Origin: Asaia bogorensis
GTDB lineage: Bacteria; Pseudomonadota; Alphaproteobacteria; Reyranellales; Reyranellaceae
Direction: 5' to 3'
Assembly: GCA_945905835.1 (NCBI GenBank)
Contig: CAMDQJ010000001.1
Span: forward strand, 1-64,000
Length of the DNA: 64,000 bases
Shown: positions 35,829 through 44,774 of the stretch, piece by piece
Numbering within the stretch: position 1 is the stretch's first letter
Layout of the letters: every line of letters starts with the position of its first letter
Made by a program: the position numbers and the translations under genes
The notes under the pieces: generated by a model
Told to the model about the DNA's origin: nothing
The model's input: the letters and a program-made list of their open reading frames with translations, nothing else
Database searches by the model: none

Positions 35829-36784
35829 TTGACCAACCGCGCCCAAATCCTGCCGTGGAACGATTCCAGCGCCGCCTGTATCGACGCCATCAAGGCCGTC
35901 GGCCTCGCCGGCCGCGTCGCGATCGAGACGGTGTCGCGCAAGGACAGGCCTTCGGCCAACCAGCTCGCGCGCGCCGAGGCGATGATGACATACGGCGTTC
36001 CGCCGTGCGTGCTGCCGACCATGCCAAAGCTGCGCTGGGCCCAGGCGATAACCGCCGATGTCGAGGGGTGGCTCGCCCTGCCCGACCTGCCCAAAGGACT
36101 GCCGCCCACCTGTGCGCGCGCACGCACCGCGAATCGATGCCGGAGAACATCCTCGGCGCGCTGTTCTATGTCGCCAAGCCCTATGCGCTGGCGGTCGAGA
36201 ACCAGAAGAGCAGAAAAAGGGCTCATTTGACGCCGCAGCCGCTGACCGGCAAGACGCTGGCCATCCTTGGCCTCGGCGTCATCGGCCAGGAGGTCGCCCG
36301 CCTCGCCGCAGCACTCGGCATGCGCGCGATCGGCACCAAGCGCCGGCCGGCGCCGATGGCCAATGTCCCCGAGGTCCTGCCGCCTGAGCGCACTCCCGAA
36401 GTCCTGGCCCAGTCCGATTTCCTGCTGCTGCTGCCGGCGACGCCGGAGACCGACAATTTCATCAATGCCGAGCGGCTGGGCATGATGAAGTCCAATGCCT
36501 GGCTGCTGAATTTCGGCCACGGCCATCTCATCAAGGACGCCGACCTGATCGCTGCCGTGAAGGCGAAGAAAATCGCCGGCGCCATCCTCGATGTCTTCCG
36601 CACCGAACCGCTGCCCGCCGATCATCCGTTCTGGAAGGCCAAGGGCATCATCGTGCTGCCGCATATCGGCGGCCCGCATCCGCAGCGCGACAAGATCGTC
36701 GCCCGGCTGTTCGCGGACAATCCCGGCCGCTTCCTCGATGGCGCGCCGCTCAAGGAAGTCGTCGACCGTGCCGCGGGCTACTGA
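35829..36784 (+). pseudogene. D-2-hydroxyacid dehydrogenase with a single-base frameshift
   Basis: The N-terminal part (from TTG 35829, NRAQILPWNDSSAACIDAIK to KGLPPTCAR) and the C-terminal part (HRESMPENILGALFYVAKPY onward) are in different frames. Loss of one G in the run at about 36116-36124 would explain it, restoring TCARGTHRESMPENI. The Rossmann motif GLGVIGQEVARLAA, the arginine region, AGAILDVFRTEPL and HIGGPHP are otherwise intact. Both halves belong to the GhrA/phosphoglycerate dehydrogenase-like group. It may be a real pseudogene or a sequencing error. Confidence 0.85.
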
Positions 36785-36799
36785 CCGAAAGGCAATCAG

Positions 36800-37671
36800 A
36801 TGAAATCACACGCAGCTTTCTGGTAGCAATCGCTGTAGGCGCGAGCCTGTTCGCGGGCGCCCACGCTGCCACGGCGCAGACGCTTTCGGCCGACCAGATC
36901 TCGAAGATCATTGCCAGCCCCGATCGCAGCCCCGCCGACCGCACCAACGATCAGCGGCGCAAGCCCGAGGCGATACTGGGCTTCATCGGCATCCGCCCCG
37001 GCATCGTGGCGGTCGATCTCAGCGCCGGCGGCGGCTACACCGCGGAGCTGCCGGCCCGCTCGGTCGGCCCGACCGGCCAGGTCTATGGCCAGAGCCGGCC
37101 GCGCAATCCCGACCAGCTGCCGCCGCGGCCCGCCACACCCGAAGGCAATGCCAATTCGACTGCCACGCCCACGCCTGCCGCAGCAGCTCCGCCACCGGCG
37201 GCACCGCCGCGCCCGTCGCCCGTCGCGCTCGCCGACCGCGAAGGCAAGCTCAAGGGCGCCGGTGTCCAGGCCGCGACCATCGTCGCCGTCGTCCAACCAT
37301 TCGAGGAGCCGTTTCCATCGGAGCTCGCATCGGCGCGCGTCGATCTCGTGACCCTGATGTTCAACTATCACGACCTCGGGTTTCTCAACGTCGATCGCGC
37401 CAAGATGAATCAGGTCGTGTTCCGCGCACTGAAGCCGGGCGGCATCTACGTCATTGCCGAGCATTCCAGCCGGCCGGGCACCGGAATCTCCGAATCGGGC
37501 ACCCTGCATCGCATCGAGGAAGCGTTCCTGCACAAGGAAGTCGAGGCAGCGGGCTTCAAGCTGCAGGCGGAGGGCAATTTCCTGCGCAACCCCAACGACC
37601 CGCGCGACAAGAACACGCCCGACCCGCCGCAGCCGAAGGACGAACTCTTCCTGAAGTTCGTGAAGCCCTGA
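36800..37671 (+). pseudogene. Exported class I methyltransferase-like protein with a frameshift near its start
   Basis: The ATG at 36800 (after AAAGG) enters a frame that stops nine codons later. A frame beginning within ten bases encodes a clear signal peptide (RSFLVAIAVGASLFAGAHAA, then TAQTL) and 285 residues in all. The mature part has GIVAVDLSAGGGYTAELPA (SAM-binding-like glycine motif), a proline/alanine-rich insert and LVTLMFNYHDLGF. It ends at 37671. A single-base loss at about 36805-36812 fits. If real, only a GTG start at 37006 without signal peptide remains. Confidence 0.78.
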
Positions 37672-37692
37672 CGTCGAGCTCCGCGGCGGACC

Positions 37693-38622
37693 CTAAGCCC
37701 GCCGCTGTGCCACCGTCTCGAAACGCCGCTGGCGCATGGCGGTCCGCGGATCGTCCATCTCCGCGACCATCGCGTCGGGCACCCAGGCGTCGCGGCCCTG
37801 CACGTAGCTCCGGTTGGTCTGCTGCGGATTGCGATTGACCAGCAGCCGCGCATAGAGCGGATGCGTCATGCTGCGGACCTCGTGCTCGACCTGGACCAGG
37901 GCCTTGCCGCTTTCGGGATCGACGATGCTGTCGAAGCGGTACTGGTACTGGTTGCTCTCCTCGGTGATCAGCTTGCGCTCCAGCAGCTTCTTGTGCGGAG
38001 TGGAGAAGTTCGCGACATAGACTTGGATGTGATGGCCGTCATAAGCCGACAGCGGCGCCTTGGTCTCGCGGAACACCAGCTCCTGCTGCATGCCGACCGA
38101 GACGCGCGCTACGCCTTTGGTGACGCTGGCCGGCGTGTCGAAGAGATCGCGGTAGAAACCGGCGACGCCTGACGCTGCGCTGACCGGAACGTCGAATTCG
38201 ACATAGGCCATGCCGAGCGCCACGGAACCGAAGCGCGGGCCCGGCTCATGGCAGAGGAAGCGGTTGCCCCAGGGGCAGATCGCCTCGACGTAATCCTTGT
38301 GCTCGGTGAAGGCGAACTGCGTTCCCTCCAGCAGCTTGGCGGCTCGTCCCAGCCGGGTCAGAAGCGCCTCGCGGTCCGGCACGATCAGGCCGACATGGCC
38401 GCGCAGCTTCTGCGCCTTGCCAGTCGGCAGGTGAAACTGGCTGCGCCCGACATTCACCCACATATTGTCGATGCTGGTCATCATATAGGGGTCGCGGGTG
38501 AGCCCGAGCCCGCTCATGTAGAAGACCGTCGCCAGGCCCTGGTCCGCGACCTGTAGATTGACGTGCTCCAAGCCCACGATATTGCCGAGATCCTCCGCCC
38601 CGCGGTCATATCGCTTAGCCAT
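37693..38622 (-). CDS. VOC-family (glyoxalase/bleomycin resistance/extradiol dioxygenase) protein
   Basis: This 309-residue protein has two VOC modules: LEHVNLQVADQGLATVFYMS with a potential metal His at the start, and a second module around GMAYVEFDVPVSAASGVAGF. HHIQVYVANFS and a glutamate in VEHEVRS are further candidate metal ligands. The start at 38622 follows GGAGG. Length resembles two-domain extradiol dioxygenases, but the complete His-His-Glu set was not proven by eye. It is divergent from the LLM gene across a 74-bp spacer. Confidence 0.82.
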   Translation of the reverse strand: MAKRYDRGAEDLGNIVGLEHVNLQVADQGLATVFYMSGLGLTRDPYMMTSIDNMWVNVGRSQFHLPTGKAQKLRGHVGLIVPDREALLTRLGRAAKLLEGTQFAFTEHKDYVEAICPWGNRFLCHEPGPRFGSVALGMAYVEFDVPVSAASGVAGFYRDLFDTPASVTKGVARVSVGMQQELVFRETKAPLSAYDGHHIQVYVANFSTPHKKLLERKLITEESNQYQYRFDSIVDPESGKALVQVEHEVRSMTHPLYARLLVNRNPQQTNRSYVQGRDAWVPDAMVAEMDDPRTAMRQRRFETVAQRRA

Positions 38623-38696
38623 CGCTTGCCTCCGTTCGGTCACCGGGACATTGTAGCGCGTTTTTGAGCCGTCAAGGTCGCAAAGGAATCGTCCCC

Positions 38697-39878
38697 ATGA
38701 TCACCAAATTCGACAGCTCCTATGTCGGCTCGGTCGACCTGGAAAACCCCGGCTATATCGGCACCCCCACCAACGACCGCCACTACCCCAACGAGGTTCT
38801 GGCCGATGTGCTGCACAAGGCCGTGGCCTACGCCAAGCAGATGGACCGGCTGGGCTACAACGCCTTCTGGATGGCCGAGCACCATTTCCAGCCTGAAGGC
38901 ACCGAGTGCATCCCCAACCTGCTGATGATGGCGCTGCACCTGACCGGCGTGACGCGCAATCTCAAGATCGGCTGCGGCTTCAATGTCGTGCCGATGTGGC
39001 ACCCGCTGCGCCTGGCGGAAGATTACGCCATGGCCGATGTGCTGAGCGGTGGCCGCGTCATCTTCGGCGTGGCGCGCGGCTATCACACCCGCGAGGTCGA
39101 GAGCTTCGGCGCGCCGCTCACCGACCAGGCGGCCAACCGAGAAATGTTCGAGGAAGGCTGCGACGTCATCTTTAAAGCATTCAACGAGGAACGCTTCTCG
39201 CACAAGGGCACCTACTACACGATCCCGCCAGCGGTGCCTTATCGCGGTTACACGCTGAAGGACATCACACTGGTGCCGCGTCCTCTACGTCTGCCGGTGG
39301 AATGCTGGCAGCCGATCCAGAGCGGCTCCGACCGCGCCTTCGACTTCATGGCCAAGCACAGCATCTCCGGCGTGATCGGCGGCGGCTCGGCCGAAGGCGG
39401 CGCGGTCGACCGGCACATGACCGCCTTCCAGGCGGCCTACGCCCGCCGCGGCATCAAGCTCGAGATCGGCGAGAAGCTGTCGCTCGGCTTCCAGTACTTC
39501 ATCGGCGAAAGCCGCGAAGCGGCGATGCGCGCCGCCGGCAAATACTACGAAGAGAACATGAAGATGTTCGGCGAGCTGCGCCTCGTGCGCGCGCTGTCCG
39601 ACGAGCAGATCGCCGCGATGCGCGATCCGCGGCTGGCTGCCACCACCAAGCTGCCCCGGATCGAGGATGCGGTGAAAGCTGGCGGCTTCCTGGCAGGCAC
39701 GCCGGCCGACATCATCGAGCAGCTCAAGGCGGTGGAGAAGCGCTACCCTGGCCTCGACCGCGTGAGCTGCGGCATGGCGCTCGGCACGCCGCTCGCGGTG
39801 GCGCTGGAGCAGCTCGACCGCTTCGGAAAGGAAGTGATGCCGGCCTTCCAGACCGCACAAGCCCGCGCCGCCGACTGA
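38697..39878 (+). CDS. LLM-class flavin-dependent oxidoreductase (bacterial luciferase-like)
   Basis: This 393-residue TIM-barrel flavoenzyme has AKQMDRLGYNAFWMAEHHF, KIGCGFNVVPMWHPLRLAED, DVLSGGRVIFGVARGYH and a C-terminal FLAGTPADIIEQLKAVEKRY. The start follows AAAGGAA. Reduced FMN from a separate reductase is expected. It starts an operon with NIPSNAP, maleate-isomerase-like and group D monooxygenase genes, so this group probably degrades one aromatic or heterocyclic compound (inference). Confidence 0.93.
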   Translation: MITKFDSSYVGSVDLENPGYIGTPTNDRHYPNEVLADVLHKAVAYAKQMDRLGYNAFWMAEHHFQPEGTECIPNLLMMALHLTGVTRNLKIGCGFNVVPMWHPLRLAEDYAMADVLSGGRVIFGVARGYHTREVESFGAPLTDQAANREMFEEGCDVIFKAFNEERFSHKGTYYTIPPAVPYRGYTLKDITLVPRPLRLPVECWQPIQSGSDRAFDFMAKHSISGVIGGGSAEGGAVDRHMTAFQAAYARRGIKLEIGEKLSLGFQYFIGESREAAMRAAGKYYEENMKMFGELRLVRALSDEQIAAMRDPRLAATTKLPRIEDAVKAGGFLAGTPADIIEQLKAVEKRYPGLDRVSCGMALGTPLAVALEQLDRFGKEVMPAFQTAQARAAD

Positions 39879-39897
39879 ACACCTGCAGGAGAGACCG

Positions 39898-40518
39898 ATG
39901 ATTTTCGAAATGCGCACCTACCTGCTGAAGCCCGGCACCGTCCCCCAGGCCGAGGCAGCGTTCGACACGGCGCTACCCGGCCGCGTGAAGCTGTCGCGGC
40001 TGGGCGGCTTCTGGCGCACCGAGGTCGGCTTGCTGAACCAGATCATCCATATCTGGCCCTACGAGAACACGGCCGACCGCGACCGCATCCGCGCCGAAGC
40101 CATCGCAACCAAGGTCTGGCCGCCCAAGATCGCCGACTTCGTCCTCGATATGCAGGCCAAGATCCTCTATCCCGCGCCCTTCTCGCCGCATTTCGAGCCC
40201 GGCGAGCATGGCAACCTCTACGAATTCCGCACCTACACATTCGGTCCGGGCGGCATTCCCAAAGTGATCGAGGCTTGGAGCCCGAAGGTCGCGGCGCGCG
40301 CCGCCCATTCGCCGCTGATCTTCGCCGGATACACTGAAATCGGACCGCTCAACCAATGGGTCCATGTCTGGGCCTACAAGAATATGGGCGAGCGCGAGCG
40401 CCTGCGTGGCGAGGCGACCAAGTCCGGCCTGTGGCCGCCGCCGCGCGACCCGAGCACCGTCGTGCACCGCCAGGAAAGCACCTTCGCCATACCGGCGAAG
40501 TTCTCGCCGCTGCGCTGA
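39898..40518 (+). CDS. NIPSNAP-family protein
   Basis: This 206-residue protein is made of two tandem NIPSNAP (ferredoxin-like) repeats: FEMRTYLLKPGTVPQAEAAF near residue 3 and YEFRTYTFGPGGIPKVIEAW near residue 109, each followed by an IHIWPYEN or VHVWAYKN segment. AGGAGAG precedes the ATG. NIPSNAP proteins commonly accompany monooxygenase operons in soil bacteria; no reaction is established. It lies 19 bp after the LLM gene. Confidence 0.92.
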   Translation: MIFEMRTYLLKPGTVPQAEAAFDTALPGRVKLSRLGGFWRTEVGLLNQIIHIWPYENTADRDRIRAEAIATKVWPPKIADFVLDMQAKILYPAPFSPHFEPGEHGNLYEFRTYTFGPGGIPKVIEAWSPKVAARAAHSPLIFAGYTEIGPLNQWVHVWAYKNMGERERLRGEATKSGLWPPPRDPSTVVHRQESTFAIPAKFSPLR

Positions 40519-40537
40519 AGCCCGGGCAACTCCGCCC

Positions 40538-41278
40538 ATGTCGCGACAGTTCCTCAACGGCGACAGCCGGCGGGCGCGGCTCGGCATCGTTATGCCGAGC
40601 GTCAACACGGTCATGGAGCCGTGGTCGCAGCGCACGGTGCCGGCCGGTGTCGGCGTTTTTGCTGCGCGCATGTTCATCCCGCCAGCGACCACAGCCGAAA
40701 CGCTGATCGAGATGGACCGTACCGAGGGCAAGGCCGCGATCCGCCAGCTCTCGAGCGTCCTGCCCGACGTCATCGCCTATGGCTGCACCGCCTCGTCGAT
40801 CGTGCAGGGTCTCGAGTATGACGCCCACCTCCGGGCCGAGATCGCCGAGACCTACAAGGTGCCATCGACGACCGCCGCCCATGCCATCCTTACGGCCGCC
40901 AGAACGCTCGGCGCCGCGTCGGTCAGCATCGTCTCGCCCTATACCGAGCAGGTCGACGCGGCCGAGCATGCCTACTTCAAGAGCGCCGGGCTAAAGGTCC
41001 ATGGCGGTGCCTGTCTCGGTATTTCCGACGGTTTCCGGCTCGCCGAACCCGAGCCCGAGACGCTCTTTGAACTCGGCCTAAAGGGCTTCGATGCGCGTTC
41101 GGACGCGCTCATCGTCTCGTGCCTCAACACGCGCTCCCATGCCGTCATCGCCTCGCTCGAGCAGGCGATCGGCAAGCCGGTGATCAGTTCGACCCAGGCA
41201 ACGCTATGGCATGCGCTGCGACTGGCCGGCATCGAGGACCGCATCGCGGGCTTCGGACGACTCCTCGAAATTCACTGA
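40538..41278 (+). CDS. Maleate isomerase / arylmalonate decarboxylase-like (Asp/Glu racemase superfamily)
   Basis: This 246-residue protein has the family opening LGIVMPSVNTVMEPW and two catalytic cysteines, C83 in AYGCTASS and C195 in VSCLNTRS. Their positions match the two cysteines of maleate isomerase, so this enzyme is probably a cis-trans isomerase of a dicarboxylate such as maleate, a late product of pyridine or nicotinate-type ring cleavage. The ATG at 40538 lies 19 bp after NIPSNAP. It contrasts with the superfamily member at 12750, which lacks the first cysteine. Confidence 0.88.
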   Translation: MSRQFLNGDSRRARLGIVMPSVNTVMEPWSQRTVPAGVGVFAARMFIPPATTAETLIEMDRTEGKAAIRQLSSVLPDVIAYGCTASSIVQGLEYDAHLRAEIAETYKVPSTTAAHAILTAARTLGAASVSIVSPYTEQVDAAEHAYFKSAGLKVHGGACLGISDGFRLAEPEPETLFELGLKGFDARSDALIVSCLNTRSHAVIASLEQAIGKPVISSTQATLWHALRLAGIEDRIAGFGRLLEIH

Positions 41279-41288
41279 AGATCGGAAC

Positions 41289-42524
41289 ATGACCAAGTTT
41301 GAGTGGACGCCCTCGGCTACCTTGCCAAAAACGCGGGTTTCGTTCGCCGGCGTCACCTACGGCGAAATGGTCGAGCGTGCCCGCAACCTCAAGCCGGCGC
41401 TCGCCGCACGGGCCGAGGAATGCGAGCGCCTGCGCCACCTGCCCGACGAGACCGAGCGCGAACTGCATGCTAGCGGCCTCTTTCGCATCGCCCAGCCGGC
41501 CCGCGTCGGCGGCGCCGATCTCGATGTCGGCATATTCGTCGATGTTTGCGCCGAGATCGCGCAGGTCTGTCCGTCAACTGCCTGGAACCTCGGCAATCTC
41601 GCCAGCCATCACTGGATGCTGGGCTATTTTCCGCCCGAGACGCAGGCTGAATTGTGGGACGTGTCGACCGACGTGCTGATCGCCACGTCGCTGGCCTTTC
41701 CCGGCGGACGCGGACGCAAGGTAGACGGCGGCTACGAGGTCACCGGCCGCTGGCCGCTTTCCTCCGGCGTCGACAATTCCGACTGGAATCTCCTGGGGTT
41801 CATGCTGCGCGAGCGCGACGACGGTCCGCCTGTCGACCAGCGCTTCGCCCTCGTCCATCGCTCGCAGTACGAGATCATCGACAACTGGCATGCCATGGGC
41901 CTTGCCGGCACCGGTTCGAAGGATGTTGCGACCAAGGCCCTGTTCGTACCGGAACACCATTCGGTCTCGGCCTGGACGATGAATGGCAAGCCGCACGCCG
42001 GCTCGGCCGTGAACCCCTCTCCCTTGTTCCGCCTGCCGCTGCTGGCCCTCGGGCCCTACGTTCTGTCGGGCGTCATGCTGGGCTGCGCCCAAGGCGCCTA
42101 CGAGACCACGGTCGGCGCGGCACGCAAGCGCAACGCCACGACCACCGGCCTGCCGGTGAGCGGCAACCAGCTCGTCCAGATCAAGGTGTCGGAGGCCAGT
42201 GCCCGAATCGACGCTGCCGAGGTGATCATGCGGCGGATCTGCGAGCATGCCATGGCCGTCGCCCGCTCGGGCGTCGAGCCCAAGCACGAGGACAAGGTGC
42301 GCTACCGGCGGGATGCCGCCTTCGCGGTGCGGCAAAGCCTCGAGGCCGTTGATATACTGATGGGGGTGGCAGGCTCGGGCGGCCTCTATACGACCGGCAG
42401 CATGCAGCGGCTCTTCCGCGATGCGCACGCTGCAAATGCGCATGTAATGTTCTCCCCCGATGTGCAGGGCACCATTTTCGGCCAGCACGCGCTTGGCACG
42501 GCCGGGCCGCCGCCACTCATGTGA
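41289..42524 (+). CDS. Group D flavin-dependent monooxygenase (acyl-CoA dehydrogenase-like fold, HpaB/HsaA type)
   Basis: This 411-residue protein has the acyl-CoA dehydrogenase fold. EIAQVCPSTAWNLGNLASHH and WPLSSGVDNSDWNLLGFML replace the dehydrogenase base region, and MGLAGTGSKDVATKALFVPEHH is characteristic of HsaA, HpaC-dependent or dibenzothiophene-type oxygenases. The usual catalytic glutamate of dehydrogenases is not seen. It needs reduced flavin from a reductase, and no reductase gene is nearby. It is the last gene of the operon from 38697; a hairpin and livK-type gene follow. Confidence 0.9.
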   Translation: MTKFEWTPSATLPKTRVSFAGVTYGEMVERARNLKPALAARAEECERLRHLPDETERELHASGLFRIAQPARVGGADLDVGIFVDVCAEIAQVCPSTAWNLGNLASHHWMLGYFPPETQAELWDVSTDVLIATSLAFPGGRGRKVDGGYEVTGRWPLSSGVDNSDWNLLGFMLRERDDGPPVDQRFALVHRSQYEIIDNWHAMGLAGTGSKDVATKALFVPEHHSVSAWTMNGKPHAGSAVNPSPLFRLPLLALGPYVLSGVMLGCAQGAYETTVGAARKRNATTTGLPVSGNQLVQIKVSEASARIDAAEVIMRRICEHAMAVARSGVEPKHEDKVRYRRDAAFAVRQSLEAVDILMGVAGSGGLYTTGSMQRLFRDAHAANAHVMFSPDVQGTIFGQHALGTAGPPPLM

Positions 42525-42536
42525 TCGTCCGCCCGC

Positions 42537-42557
42537 CATTGGCAGGGCCGGCCAATG
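42537..42557. promoter_or_regulatory. Hairpin / operator candidate before the Liv-type binding protein
   Basis: CATTGGC (42537-42543) and GCCAATG (42551-42557) make a perfect 7-bp inverted repeat with a 7-bp loop, between the monooxygenase stop and the binding-protein start. No T-run follows, so it is not a typical intrinsic terminator. It may be a processing or attenuation hairpin, or an operator. Confidence 0.4.
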
Positions 42558-42599
42558 AGGGGTAGGATTGCGCAAATGAGGCATCACGGGAGGAAATCA

Positions 42600-43856
42600 A
42601 TGCGCATCGAACGTCGCACTTTCGGCAAGCTGGCGGTCGCCGGCGCCGCCGCCAGTATCGCCGGCCCGGCCGGCGCCCAAGGCAAGCCGTTCACCATCGG
42701 CTTTAGTATGAACCTTACCGGCCCGCTGGCGCCCAATGGCAAGGCGGCCCTGCTGGCCTCTCAGATATGGGAAGAGGACATCAACGCCAGAGGTGGCCTG
42801 CTCGGGCGGCCCGTAAAGCTGGTATTCTACGACGACGCGTCCAACCCCTCGAATATTCCCGGCCTCTATACGAAGCTCCTGGACGTCGACAAGGTCGACA
42901 TCATCGCCAGCAGCTACGCCACCAACATGATTGCGCCGGCGATGCCGATCGTCATGCAGCACGACCGGACGTTCTTTGCGCTGCTCGGGCTCGCGGTGAA
43001 CAGCGAGTTCAACTACAAGCGCTATTTCTCCATGACCCCGACCGGCGGGCCGCAGCCCAAGGAGTCGTTCGCTGAGGGTTTCTTCGAGGTGGCGGCCGCG
43101 CAGAATCCCAAGCCGCAGACTGTGGCCATGTGCGGCGCCGACGCCGAGTTTCCGCGCAACGCCATGGACGGCGCGCGCTCCGTGATGAAGAGGTTGGGGC
43201 TCAAGGTCGTATACGACAAGACCTATCCGCCGACGACGTCCGACTATACGCCGATCGTGCGCGCCATAGCCGCCACCAATCCTGACATCTTCTTCGCCTG
43301 CTCTTATCCGGCCGACTCGATCGGCATCATCCGGGCGAGCCATGAAATCGGCTTCAAGCCCAAGGTCTACGGCGGCGGAATGGTTGGCCTGCAGGCGACG
43401 GCCATCAAGACGTCGCTCGGGCCGCTGCTCAACGGCATCGTGGTCTACGACTTCTGGCTGCCGTGGGCAGGCTTCGCCTCGGATGATGGTCGCGCCTTCG
43501 TAAAGAAGTACCAGACGAAATCGGCGGATGCCGGTGTCGACCTGCTGGGCTACTACCTGCCGCCCTTTGCCTACGCGCGCATGCAGGTGATCGAACAAGC
43601 GGTGAAGGCGACCGGCGGCACCAACGACGAAAAGCTCGCCGAATACTTGCGTAAGAGCACCTTCAAGACCGTGGTCGGCGACGTCGCCTTCAACAAAGAG
43701 GGCGAATGGGCGACGGCGCAGGTCTTGGCCGTGCAGTTCCAGGGTGTCTCGGGCAACGGCGTCGAGCAGTTCACAAACCCCAAGACCGAGGTGATCCTGT
43801 GGCCGACCAAGTATAAGACCGGCAACATCATCTATCCCTACGATCCGAAGAAGTAG
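42600..43856 (+). CDS. Branched-chain amino acid-type ABC transporter substrate-binding protein (LivK family)
   Basis: This 418-residue periplasmic receptor has an N-terminus RIERRTFGKLAVAGAAASIA that looks like a Tat signal (RRTFGK) with cleavage near AGAQG at residue 28. The Peripla_BP_6 landmarks FTIGFSMNLTGPLAPNGKAA, EDINARGGLLGRPVKLVFYDD and YLPPFAYARMQVIEQA are present. The start follows GGGAGGAAA. It faces the livFGMH-like genes convergently and is their probable receptor. Family 6 receptors in catabolic clusters often bind aromatic acids or amides instead of leucine. Confidence 0.93.
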   Translation: MRIERRTFGKLAVAGAAASIAGPAGAQGKPFTIGFSMNLTGPLAPNGKAALLASQIWEEDINARGGLLGRPVKLVFYDDASNPSNIPGLYTKLLDVDKVDIIASSYATNMIAPAMPIVMQHDRTFFALLGLAVNSEFNYKRYFSMTPTGGPQPKESFAEGFFEVAAAQNPKPQTVAMCGADAEFPRNAMDGARSVMKRLGLKVVYDKTYPPTTSDYTPIVRAIAATNPDIFFACSYPADSIGIIRASHEIGFKPKVYGGGMVGLQATAIKTSLGPLLNGIVVYDFWLPWAGFASDDGRAFVKKYQTKSADAGVDLLGYYLPPFAYARMQVIEQAVKATGGTNDEKLAEYLRKSTFKTVVGDVAFNKEGEWATAQVLAVQFQGVSGNGVEQFTNPKTEVILWPTKYKTGNIIYPYDPKK

Positions 43857-43873
43857 GATCGCTCGCCTCATGA

Positions 43874-44035
43874 CTTTCCTCCCCTTCGCAGAATCCGCGA
43901 AGGGGAGATGTCGGCGTCTTACGCCGACCGAGGGGTCAGAGGCCTCAGTCGTGACTCATGACCCCTCCGTCGCCTCAGCGACTTGGTTACAAGCCGCGAG
44001 ACGGCGACACCTTCCCCGCCGACGAGGGAGGAAAG
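43874..44035. repeat. Intergenic palindromic repeat with 10-bp terminal inverted repeats
   Basis: This 162-bp element fills the gap between livK and livF. It is bounded by CTTTCCTCCC (43874-43883) and GGGAGGAAAG (44026-44035). Inside are a hairpin CCCCTTCGC/GCGAAGGGG and a second hairpin GTCGGCGT-CTT-ACGCCGAC. A half copy occurs at 63741-63803. This type of GAGGGGTC/GACCCCTC repeat is common between genes in alphaproteobacteria. Lying between convergent genes it could end transcription in both directions. Confidence 0.75.
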
Positions 44036-44042
44036 GATGTCG

Positions 44043-44774
44043 TTACGTGCCGAGATAGAACTCTCGGATAAGCTCATTGTTGTTCAGCGCCTCCGCCGAT
44101 TCCCCGGCGAAGGCGATCTGGCCGTGCACGATGACGTAGCCGCGGTCGGCGATGCGAATGGCCTGGGTGAAATTCTGCTCGGCCATCAGAACGGTCAGGT
44201 TGTAGCTGTCCTTCAGCTCCTTGATCTTGTCGATCGTGCGCTTGACCAGCAGCGGCGCCAGGCCAACCGATGGCTCGTCGACCAAAAGAATACGCGGCGC
44301 CGACATCAGCGCCCGCGCCAAAGCCAACATCTGCTGCTCGCCGCCACTCATGCTGCCGGCCAGCTGGCGGGCACGATCCTTGAGGACCGGGAAGGTCTCG
44401 AAGCAGAAATCGAGGTTGCGGCGGATCGCCGAGCGTGCGGCCGGCCGAAAGGCGCCGAGCAGCAGGTTCTCTTCTACGGTTTGCCTGGGGAACAGCCGCC
44501 GGCCCTCGGGAACGAAGGCTATGCCGAGGTCGACGATCGCCTCCGTCGAGAGCCCGATCAGCTCATGCGTCGCCCCATCTATCACTGCCGAAATGCTGCC
44601 GGCCGAGGGGCGCACGATGCCCATGATGGATTTCATCAGGGTCGACTTGCCGTTGCCGTTGGTGCCCAGCAGCGCCACCGTCTCGCCGGCGCCGACGCTC
44701 AGCGACACGTCGTGCAGCACGTGGACCGCGCCGTAGCCGGCATCGATGTTGGCTATGCTGAGGCTACTCGCCAA
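44043..44774 (-). CDS. ABC transporter ATP-binding protein, LivF type
   Basis: This 243-residue ATPase has Walker A LLGTNGNGKSTL, the signature MSGGEQQMLALARAL, Walker B ILLVDEPSVGLAP and a switch region VLMAEQNFTQAI. The phrase EGRRLFPRQTVEENLLLG is characteristic of LivF. The best start is TTG at 44774, which overlaps the last codons of the LivG gene. It is the last gene of the minus-strand transporter operon. Confidence 0.94.
   Translation of the reverse strand: MASSLSIANIDAGYGAVHVLHDVSLSVGAGETVALLGTNGNGKSTLMKSIMGIVRPSAGSISAVIDGATHELIGLSTEAIVDLGIAFVPEGRRLFPRQTVEENLLLGAFRPAARSAIRRNLDFCFETFPVLKDRARQLAGSMSGGEQQMLALARALMSAPRILLVDEPSVGLAPLLVKRTIDKIKELKDSYNLTVLMAEQNFTQAIRIADRGYVIVHGQIAFAGESAEALNNNELIREFYLGT

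Noticed and set aside
36785-37000. Independent small gene from ATG 36800
   Set aside because: The nine-codon frame is better explained by a one-base loss, because the neighbouring frame encodes a textbook signal peptide continuous with the downstream protein.
43870-44060. Short ORFs in the livK-livF gap
   Set aside because: They read through an intergenic repeat with inverted ends and hairpins; no coding signal is credible.
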